From positions 1-5,474 of the forward strand of contig DVNF01000094.1 in NCBI GenBank assembly GCA_018714575.1: a stretch of DNA of 5,474 nucleotides, read 5' to 3'. Both the position numbers and the translations under genes were made by a program. The notes under the pieces were generated by a model, which saw nothing but the letters and a program-made list of their open reading frames with translations, was not told the origin of the DNA and made no database searches. Positions 1-4,957 of this stretch are shown here, in pieces. Each line of letters opens with the position of its first letter. Position 1 is the stretch's first letter. The DNA is from Candidatus Stercoripulliclostridium merdigallinarum (GTDB lineage: Bacteria > Bacillota > Clostridia > Christensenellales > DTU072).

Positions 1-69
1 GGCGACTATTTTAAGATGAAAGAGGATAAATTATTATTCGAAAGCGCCGTGGCGCGCCTATTCATTTAG
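1..69 (+). CDS. C-terminal end of an upstream protein, possibly HemW (partial)
   Basis: The frame is open from base 1 to a TAG at 67-69 and gives 22 residues ending in LLFESAVARLFI. The start lies outside the window. Codon choice (GGC, GAC, GCC, GCG) resembles the genes downstream and contrasts with the AT-rich DNA that begins right after the stop, which supports a real gene end. The pattern of a basic/hydrophobic stretch, then LL-x-x-S-x-V and a hydrophobic last turn, resembles the C-terminus of HemW (radical-SAM haem chaperone, CPO-like), whose gene often sits directly upstream of hrcA in Firmicutes. The usual Gly and Asn of that tail are not seen (Lys and Glu or Ser instead), so the identity is a weak inference from context and a short match. 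Whether it is a gene end at all is moderately sure. Confidence 0.45.
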   Translation, partial: GDYFKMKEDKLLFESAVARLFI

Positions 70-163
70 GATAAATTTATTAAATATATTGTTAAGCATT
101 TAAAACATATTTTTTATTAACCGCATAAGAAATTTCGTTCACGTTAAACCTAACAAATTGATC

Positions 164-194
164 GAAAAAAATTTTAAAAAATTTGAATTTTTTT
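164..194 (+). promoter_or_regulatory. Spaced A/T tracts (UP-element-like) upstream of the hrcA promoter
   Basis: An A7 run (165-171), an A6 run (176-181) and a T7 run (188-194) lie directly upstream of the -35 box at 196. Their centres are about 10.5 and 12.5 bp apart, close to one helical turn. Runs like this bend DNA and can bind the alpha-subunit C-terminal domain of RNA polymerase. They lie at roughly -66 to -37 relative to a start near 231, the usual place for an UP element. Position and composition are seen directly; the function is inferred. Segments 176-183 and 186-193 are also a perfect inverted repeat, but it is all A/T and unlikely to be a terminator. Confidence 0.45.
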
Positions 195-195
195 G

Positions 196-224
196 TTGAC
201 AAACGGATAAACTGTGAATATAAT
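196..224 (+). promoter_or_regulatory. Sigma-A promoter of the hrcA operon
   Basis: The -35 box TTGACA (196-201) and the -10 box TATAAT (219-224) both match the vegetative sigma-A consensus exactly, with the optimal 17-bp spacer (202-218). The predicted start is near A231, inside the left arm of CIRCE, which gives a leader of about 62 nt before hrcA. A promoter this strong needs a repressor, which fits the overlapping operator. This is the only convincing promoter in the window. Confidence 0.92.
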
Positions 225-228
225 ATGT

Positions 229-255
229 TTAGCAGTCAGGTAGTGAGATTGCTAA
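229..255 (+). promoter_or_regulatory. CIRCE operator (HrcA binding site), variant
   Basis: Left arm TTAGCAGTC (229-237), 9-nt spacer (238-246), right arm GATTGCTAA (247-255). The known CIRCE consensus is TTAGCACTC-N9-GAGTGCTAA, so 16 of 18 arm bases match and spacing is exact. Both differences fall at the same symmetric place: left position 7 is G instead of C, and its partner in the right arm is T instead of G. In RNA this would be a G-U wobble rather than a break in the stem. The element starts 5 bp after the -10 box and covers the expected transcription start, the classic location for HrcA repression. It is the only CIRCE seen here, so the whole operon is probably controlled from it. Confidence 0.93.
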
Positions 256-283
256 CAAATATCTGATCCCACTGCCAAAACTG
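233..283 (+). promoter_or_regulatory. Alternative leader hairpin overlapping CIRCE (candidate)
   Basis: Bases 239-249 (GGTAGTGAGAT) can pair with 266-276 (ATCCCACTGCC) over 11 positions, with one G-U wobble (241:274) and one A-C mismatch (246:269). CAGT 233-236 can add four pairs with ACTG 280-283 across a small internal loop. The stem uses the CIRCE spacer and part of both CIRCE arms, so in RNA it excludes the CIRCE hairpin. It ends one nucleotide before the AAGG Shine-Dalgarno of hrcA (285-288). The pairing is read by eye; any regulatory role is inference. Confidence 0.35.
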
Positions 284-292
284 TAAGGCGTT

Positions 293-1318
293 ATGGAAAG
301 ACTGTCAGACAGAAAGCACAATATCCTGAAAGCCGTAGTCGAGGAATATATCAAACAGGCGCGGCAAATTTCCAGCGGGGAATTACAGGAAAAATATTTT
401 TCTTCTATCAGTTCTGCCACCATTCGTTCCGAATTGGCGGCCCTTTCCGATATGGGATACTTGGCGCAGCCGCATACGTCTGCGGGCAGGAGTCCCACGC
501 CGAAGGCCTATAAGTATTATGTAGAATACTTTGTTAACAGGCGTCCGCTGCAAAAGAAGGAAATTCAGCTGATAGACAGTTCCTTTTCTGAAAAATTTAA
601 CGCCGTGGAAGACATCGTCAGGACGACGGCAAAGGTCATCAGCGACGTTACAAACTACACTTCGGTGATAGTTTTGCAAAACGTCGGCGGAGTTGTGATA
701 AAGGAAATCAAGTTGGTAGGCTTGGACGAACATTCGGCGCTGGTAATAATAATTACCGATTCCGGCATAATTCGCGACAAAGTCATTACCTTAAAGAACT
801 TGGTAGACGACGAATTTTTGCACAGCGCCGTATTGATGTTGAATAAAATCTTTGGCGGAAAGTCGGTTGCCGAGTTGGAAAATTCGTTGGAAACCGTCGA
901 AAAGGAATTGAACGAATTCAAAGAGTTGTTCGATAACGTAATGGCTCTGTTGAAAGCGTACAGCTCCGTAACCGACGAATCGGTATTCATGGAGGGGGAA
1001 AGCAAGATGTTGAATTACCCTGACGCGGATATCGGCTCTGCAAAGAAATTTCTTTCGATTATCGACAACAAATCTTTGGTAGGTGCGTTGATCGATACTG
1101 CGGACGACATAGAATTCAACGTGCGTATCGGCAAGGACGAAACGCAGGGTATTGAAAAATGTGCCGTTGTCAGCGCGAAGTACAAAGTAAACGGTCGCGA
1201 AGTCGGCTATGCCGGCGTTATAGGTCCCGAAAGAATGGACTACAGCAAAGTAATGAGCGTACTCAGCTACATAGGAAAGTCGCTGAATACCGGCAAAGGA
1301 GAAAAAGATGAAAAATAA
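293..1318 (+). CDS. hrcA: HrcA, heat-inducible transcription repressor
   Basis: A DNA-binding repressor of class I heat-shock genes that acts as a dimer at CIRCE. The 341 residues match the usual family length. Residues 1 to about 75 form the winged-helix domain, including SSATIRSELAALSDMGYL (40-57) followed by HTSAGRSPTPKAYKYYV (61-77). The GAF-like middle and dimerization parts follow (NYTSVIVLQ at 121-129), and the family's C-terminal hallmark GVIGPERMDYSKV lies at 308-320. In the recognition helix the common ATIRNEM reads ATIRSEL, so the usual Asn is Ser46; GRVP and GYR are GRSP and AYK. The start is fixed by an in-frame TAA at 284-286, only two codons upstream. The ribosome site AAGG (285-288) is short and only 4 nt from the ATG, so translation is probably modest, as suits a repressor. 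HrcA should autoregulate through the CIRCE in its own leader. Function is near certain. Confidence 0.97.
   Translation: MERLSDRKHNILKAVVEEYIKQARQISSGELQEKYFSSISSATIRSELAALSDMGYLAQPHTSAGRSPTPKAYKYYVEYFVNRRPLQKKEIQLIDSSFSEKFNAVEDIVRTTAKVISDVTNYTSVIVLQNVGGVVIKEIKLVGLDEHSALVIIITDSGIIRDKVITLKNLVDDEFLHSAVLMLNKIFGGKSVAELENSLETVEKELNEFKELFDNVMALLKAYSSVTDESVFMEGESKMLNYPDADIGSAKKFLSIIDNKSLVGALIDTADDIEFNVRIGKDETQGIEKCAVVSAKYKVNGREVGYAGVIGPERMDYSKVMSVLSYIGKSLNTGKGEKDEK
1295..1301 (+). promoter_or_regulatory. grpE ribosome binding site inside the hrcA coding end
   Basis: AAAGGAG lies 6 nt before the grpE ATG at 1308, within the last codons of hrcA. Its strength and spacing support this ATG as the grpE start. 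Because it lies inside hrcA, ribosomes finishing hrcA pass directly over it, so the two genes are probably translationally coupled. Confidence 0.8.
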
Positions 1319-1883
1319 TCATTCGGATCGTCCGGAAGAGGAAAAACCCGAAAACGTCATTCCCGAAACGGACGAACAGACAGAAACCAAAGAGGCAGAA
1401 CCCGTTGAAACTCCCGCCGAGGAGTTGGAACAGGAAGCCGACGAGGAGCTGGATCTGATAAAGATGGCGCAAGCCAAGATAGACGAATACAAAGACACTC
1501 TGATGAGGGTTCAGGCGGAGTTCGATAATTACAGAAAGCGCACTGCCGACGCGGTATCGAAAGCCAGGGCAGACGGCGCGGACGGTATTTTGGAAGCGTT
1601 CTTACCCGCTTTGGATTCGGTGGAGATAGCGTTGGGGATGATTTCCGACGAAGCTACGAAAAAGGGAGTCGAATTGATCAAAAAACAATTTGTCGATTTG
1701 TTTTCTAAGTACGGAGTCACCGAAATAGACGCGTTAGGCAAGGAATTCGATCCCGCGTTCCATAATGCGGTAATGCAGGTAGAGGATCCCGAGAATGCCG
1801 GAAAGGTCGTCGAAGTTATCAGAAAAGGTTACATTCGTAACGGCAAAGTCATCCGTTACGCAATGGTAAAAGTAGCCAATTGA
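1308..1883 (+). CDS. grpE: GrpE, nucleotide exchange factor for DnaK
   Basis: GrpE is a cytoplasmic dimer that releases ADP from DnaK so that ATP can bind and the client is freed. It has 191 residues, normal for Firmicutes. Residues 1 to about 48 are highly acidic and low in complexity, the usual disordered N-terminus. A long helix follows with the family segment DTLMRVQAEFDNYRKRT (63-79), then the helix-bundle part LEAFLPALDSVEIALG (95-110). The C-terminal beta domain carries the signature GKEFDPAFHNAVMQVEDPE (144-162) and GYIRNGKVIRYAMVKVAN (174-191). The usual RPA near the end is RYA here; I believe replacement of this Pro also occurs in clostridial GrpE. The gene starts 11 nt inside the hrcA end. 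Identity is near certain. Confidence 0.97.
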   Translation: MKNNHSDRPEEEKPENVIPETDEQTETKEAEPVETPAEELEQEADEELDLIKMAQAKIDEYKDTLMRVQAEFDNYRKRTADAVSKARADGADGILEAFLPALDSVEIALGMISDEATKKGVELIKKQFVDLFSKYGVTEIDALGKEFDPAFHNAVMQVEDPENAGKVVEVIRKGYIRNGKVIRYAMVKVAN

Positions 1884-1890
1884 CAATTGA
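1877..1890 (+). repeat. Tandem heptamer CAATTGA x2 over the grpE stop codon
   Basis: Two perfect copies of CAATTGA lie head to tail at 1877-1883 and 1884-1890. The first contains the TGA stop of grpE. The junction creates a TTGACA (1880-1885), but no -10 box lies at a proper distance, so it is not read as a promoter. With only two copies it may be chance or a small duplication. Confidence 0.5.
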
Positions 1891-1896
1891 CCAAAC

Positions 1897-1910
1897 TGCG
1901 CAACAGCGCA
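1897..1910 (+). other. Small hairpin in the grpE-dnaK gap
   Basis: TGCGC (1897-1901) and GCGCA (1906-1910) form a perfect 5-bp stem around the loop AACA, the only GC-rich inverted repeat in an otherwise AT-rich 59-nt gap. No T-run follows, so it is not an intrinsic terminator. It may mark an mRNA processing or stability point separating hrcA-grpE from dnaK; that role is inferred from position only. Confidence 0.4.
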
Positions 1911-1925
1911 CTGAATATAAAAATT

Positions 1926-1933
1926 AAAAGGAG
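1926..1933 (+). promoter_or_regulatory. Strong Shine-Dalgarno of dnaK
   Basis: AAAAGGAG lies 9 nt before the dnaK ATG at 1943 and is among the best ribosome binding sites in the window. It fits the need for DnaK to be the most abundant product of the operon and supports the chosen start. Confidence 0.85.
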
Positions 1934-1942
1934 ACGTAAATT

Positions 1943-3766
1943 ATGTCGAAAATTATAGGAATAGACCTTGGAACAACCAATTCATGCGTAGCCGTTATGG
2001 AAGGCGGCGAAGCCACAGTTATAGCTAACGCCGAAGGCGCAAGGACTACGCCCAGCGTTGTAGGATTTACAAAGACCGGCGAAAGGTTGGTAGGCCAGCT
2101 GGCAAAACGTCAGGCGGTCGTTAACCCCGACAGAACGATTTCTTCCATAAAGAGGGAAATGGGAACCGATTATAAAGTCAATATTGACGGAAAGGCTTAT
2201 ACTCCGCAAGAAATTTCGGCAATGATTTTGACAAAGTTGAAAAACGATGCCGAAGCGTACTTGGGACAAAAAGTCGACAAAGCCGTCATTACAGTTCCCG
2301 CATACTTCTCTGACTCTCAACGTCAAGCGACCAAAGACGCCGGTAAGATAGCCGGATTGGAAGTCATGAGGATTATAAACGAGCCTACAGCGGCGGCGCT
2401 TGCTTACGGCTTGGACAAAGGCGATAAATCGCAAAAGATTTTGATTTATGACCTTGGCGGCGGTACGTTCGACGTTTCGATCCTCGAATTGGGCGACGGC
2501 GTATTCGAAGTGTTGGCTACCAACGGTAATACCAGGCTGGGCGGCGACGATTTCGATAAGAGGATAATGGATTGGATAGTATCCGAATTCAAAAACGCAA
2601 ACGGAATCGATTTGTCCACCGACAAGATGGCAATGCAACGTATCAAAGAAGCTGCCGAAAAGGCAAAGATCGAATTGTCCGGTATGACAAAGGTCAATAT
2701 CAACCTGCCGTTCATCACCGTAGGCGCGAACGGACCTTTGCACATCGACCTTGATTTGACCCGCGCTAAGTTCGACGATATGACCGCCGATTTGGTAAAG
2801 GCTACGGTTGGTCCGATGCTGCAAGCGTTGAAAGACGCCGGACTGAAGATGTCGGATTTGGATAAAGTAGTTTTGGTAGGCGGCTCTACTCGTATCCCCG
2901 CAGTCGTCGAAGCCGTTAAGAACGTTACCGGCAAAGATCCGTATAAGGGCATCAACCCCGACGAATGCGTAGCTTTGGGCGCCGCTATCCAAGGCGGCGT
3001 ATTGGCAGGCGACGTAAAAGACGTTCTGTTGTTGGACGTTACCCCGCTGTCGCTGGGTATCGAAACCATGGGCGGAGTATTTACGAAGTTGATCGATCGT
3101 AACACCACGATCCCGACCAAAAAGTCGCAAATCTTCTCTACTGCGTCCGATAACCAAACTTCCGTTGACATTCACGTACTGCAAGGCGAACGTCCGATGG
3201 CTGCCGACAACAAGACTTTGGGCAGATTCGAACTGACCGGAATACCTCCTGCCATGCGTGGCGTGCCGCAAATCGAAGTTACTTTCGATATCGACGCTAA
3301 CGGCATAGTTTCCGTTACCGCTGTCGACAAAGGCACGAATAAATCCGCCAACATCACCATTACCGCTTCCTCTAACCTGTCTCAAGAAGACATCGATCGC
3401 GCCGTGAAAGACGCCGAGAAGTATGCCGAAGAGGACAAGAAGAGGCGCGACCTGGTAGATATGAAGAACCAAGCCGAACAGTTGGTCTTGGCTGTCGAAA
3501 AAGCCGTTACCGAATCGGGCGACAAACTCTCCGAAGAGGACAAGAACACCTTGACCGAAGCGGCTAAGAACGCGAAAGAAAAACTGCAAACCGCAGAAGA
3601 CGTCGAAGCTGTCAAGGCCGTTACCGAAGAGCTGTCAAAGGCCACCAACCCGATATTCACTAAGTTGTATAGCCAACAGCAAGCAGCAGGCGGCGCTAAC
3701 GGCGCAGGCGGCGAGTCTAACGATGACGGAACTACGATAAACGTGGATCCCGACGACATAAAATAA
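1943..3766 (+). CDS. dnaK: DnaK, Hsp70 molecular chaperone
   Basis: DnaK is an ATP-driven cytoplasmic chaperone that binds exposed hydrophobic segments of unfolded proteins. It has 607 residues. The ATPase domain spans about 1-355 with the three Hsp70 signatures: IDLGTTNS (7-14), IYDLGGGTFDVSIL (168-181) and VVLVGGSTRIP (309-319). Active-site residues are in place by alignment from memory with E. coli DnaK: Lys70, Glu147, Asp170 and Thr175. Lys70 keeps the E. coli number while the later ones are 24 lower, showing that the Gram-negative insert after the IKR motif is missing. The linker DVLLLDVTPLSLG (360-372) leads to the substrate-binding beta domain (to about 480), then the helical lid, a Gly/Ala/Gln-rich stretch (577-590) and an acidic tail ending VDPDDIK. 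The tail is a looser version of the usual EFEEV-type ending. The strong ribosome site and lack of rare features suggest high expression. Identity is certain. Confidence 0.99.
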   Translation: MSKIIGIDLGTTNSCVAVMEGGEATVIANAEGARTTPSVVGFTKTGERLVGQLAKRQAVVNPDRTISSIKREMGTDYKVNIDGKAYTPQEISAMILTKLKNDAEAYLGQKVDKAVITVPAYFSDSQRQATKDAGKIAGLEVMRIINEPTAAALAYGLDKGDKSQKILIYDLGGGTFDVSILELGDGVFEVLATNGNTRLGGDDFDKRIMDWIVSEFKNANGIDLSTDKMAMQRIKEAAEKAKIELSGMTKVNINLPFITVGANGPLHIDLDLTRAKFDDMTADLVKATVGPMLQALKDAGLKMSDLDKVVLVGGSTRIPAVVEAVKNVTGKDPYKGINPDECVALGAAIQGGVLAGDVKDVLLLDVTPLSLGIETMGGVFTKLIDRNTTIPTKKSQIFSTASDNQTSVDIHVLQGERPMAADNKTLGRFELTGIPPAMRGVPQIEVTFDIDANGIVSVTAVDKGTNKSANITITASSNLSQEDIDRAVKDAEKYAEEDKKRRDLVDMKNQAEQLVLAVEKAVTESGDKLSEEDKNTLTEAAKNAKEKLQTAEDVEAVKAVTEELSKATNPIFTKLYSQQQAAGGANGAGGESNDDGTTINVDPDDIK

Positions 3767-3781
3767 TCAAACGGATAAATA

Positions 3782-4957
3782 ATGGCAAAAAATTATTACG
3801 ACATTTTAGGCGTAGATAAATCGGCGAGCGCGGACGAAATAAAGTCCGCGTATCGTCGTTTGGCAAAGAAATACCATCCCGACGTCTATGCCACCGCTCC
3901 GGAAAAGGAGAAAAAGGAAGCCGAGGACAAATTTAAGGAGATACAATACGCTTACGACGTTTTGTCCGATCCTCAAAAGAAAGCGGCTTTCGATCAATAC
4001 GGCGACGAAAACGGTCCGACAATGGGCGGAGCGGGCTTTAACCCCTTCGGACAGGGCGGATTCAGTTCTTCGTCGGGTTTCGGCGGCTTCGGAGATATTT
4101 TCAGCGATATTTTCAGCGCGTTTTCCGGCGGAGGATCCTCCTCCGGCGGCAGAGCCGCTGCCAATCAACCCAGGCAGGGTGACGACATAGAACTTGAAAC
4201 AGTGCTGACCTTTAAGGAAGCGTGTTTCGGTTGCAAAAAGGAAGTTACTTATTCGCGTATCGAAAAATGCCCCACTTGCGGCGGCACGGGTGCAAAAGGC
4301 GCTAACGGCATTAAGACTTGCACAAAGTGCGGCGGCAGGGGAAGGATCGTCGTGCAACAACGCACTATGTTGGGCGTGATGCAGACGGAACGCGTTTGCG
4401 ATATGTGCGGCGGCACAGGTAAAATAATTACCGATCCCTGCCCCGATTGTAAGGGCAAAGGCAGAATCAGAAAACAGCGTAAAGTGACTATCAATATTCC
4501 CGCAGGCGTCGATAACGGACAAATGCTGAATCAACAGAACGAAGGCAACGCCGGATACAACGGCGGACCAAACGGGAACTTGATCTTGGTATTCAGGGTG
4601 AAACCGCATCCGCTGTTTACCAGGCGCGGAAACGATTTGTTGTTCGATTTGCCCATAACGATAACCCAAGCGGTATTCGGAGATACGGTAGAAATACCTA
4701 CTTTGGATAAGCCTGTGCGCTTCGATATCCCCGCAGGGACAAAGAACGGAACGCTGTTCAAAGTCAAAGGCAAGGGCGTCAAAGACCTAAGGCGCAACGC
4801 CTACGGCGATATGTTGGTAACGGTAAAGATAGATATCCCAAAGGATATAAGCTTAAAACAGCGCAAGGAACTAAAGCAATATTTCGACGAGTTGGATAAA
4901 ACCGCCACTTACGACGAAGTCGAAAAGTACAAGAAGAAAATCAGAACGTTGGATTAA
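3782..4957 (+). CDS. dnaJ: DnaJ, Hsp40 co-chaperone (type I)
   Basis: DnaJ brings substrates to DnaK and stimulates its ATPase. It has 391 residues and a complete type I layout. The J domain (about 4-74) has HPD at 32-34, which contacts DnaK. The loop after HPD (VYATAPEKEKKEAEDKFK) is about five residues longer than the common form. A Gly/Phe- and Ser-rich region runs to about 130 and contains DIFSDIFSAF (105-114). Four zinc repeats follow: CPTCGGTG (163), CTKCGGRG (180), CDMCGGTG (206) and CPDCKGKG (220), giving two zinc sites. An additional C-x-x-C (Cys148, Cys151) lies just before them. Two C-terminal substrate-binding domains and a charged dimerization tail complete it. It starts 15 nt after dnaK with only a weak GGA (3773-3775) as ribosome site, which suggests lower output than DnaK. 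Identity is certain. Confidence 0.98.
   Translation: MAKNYYDILGVDKSASADEIKSAYRRLAKKYHPDVYATAPEKEKKEAEDKFKEIQYAYDVLSDPQKKAAFDQYGDENGPTMGGAGFNPFGQGGFSSSSGFGGFGDIFSDIFSAFSGGGSSSGGRAAANQPRQGDDIELETVLTFKEACFGCKKEVTYSRIEKCPTCGGTGAKGANGIKTCTKCGGRGRIVVQQRTMLGVMQTERVCDMCGGTGKIITDPCPDCKGKGRIRKQRKVTINIPAGVDNGQMLNQQNEGNAGYNGGPNGNLILVFRVKPHPLFTRRGNDLLFDLPITITQAVFGDTVEIPTLDKPVRFDIPAGTKNGTLFKVKGKGVKDLRRNAYGDMLVTVKIDIPKDISLKQRKELKQYFDELDKTATYDEVEKYKKKIRTLD
4094..4117 (+). repeat. Perfect 12-bp tandem repeat in the dnaJ G/F region
   Basis: GATATTTTCAGC occurs twice in a row (4094-4105, 4106-4117), in frame, encoding DIFS-DIFS at residues 105-112. DnaJ proteins usually carry one or two DIF motifs here, so the protein sequence is ordinary. 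Base-perfect identity, including third codon positions, suggests a recent duplication or constrained codon choice. Confidence 0.75.
4125..4146 (+). repeat. GC-rich inverted repeat within dnaJ
   Basis: CCGGCGGAGG (4125-4134) and CCTCCTCCGG (4137-4146) are inverted copies with one mismatch, around a core 12-bp palindrome GGAGGATCCTCC (4130-4141). It encodes part of the Gly/Ser linker. No T-run follows on either strand, so it is not a terminator. It is probably a by-product of glycine and serine codons, but could slow ribosomes between the J domain and the zinc domain. Confidence 0.5.

Noticed and set aside
44..58. GC-rich inverted repeat GCGCC/GGCGC near the upstream stop
   Set aside because: The loop is only 2 nt, it lies within coding sequence and no T-run follows.
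80..115. Terminator for the upstream gene (TTAAAT 80-85 with ATTTAA 98-103, then T6 at 110-115)
   Set aside because: The stem is only six A/T pairs with a 12-nt loop and is separated from the T-run, so it is too weak to call.
1880..1921. Internal dnaK promoter (TTGACA at 1880 with TATAAA at 1916)
   Set aside because: The spacer would be 30 bp, and pairing TTGACC at 1887 with the same box still leaves 23 bp. Neither fits sigma-A spacing.
1982..3589. Very long open frame (535 codons) on the minus strand opposite dnaK
   Set aside because: Long antisense frames opposite dnaK are a well-known artefact of its codon pattern. The translation has no family motifs, is compositionally odd, and DnaK on the + strand is unmistakable.
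3806..4669. Long minus-strand open frame opposite dnaJ
   Set aside because: It is the mirror of a strongly supported dnaJ, with no recognisable domain or ribosome site.
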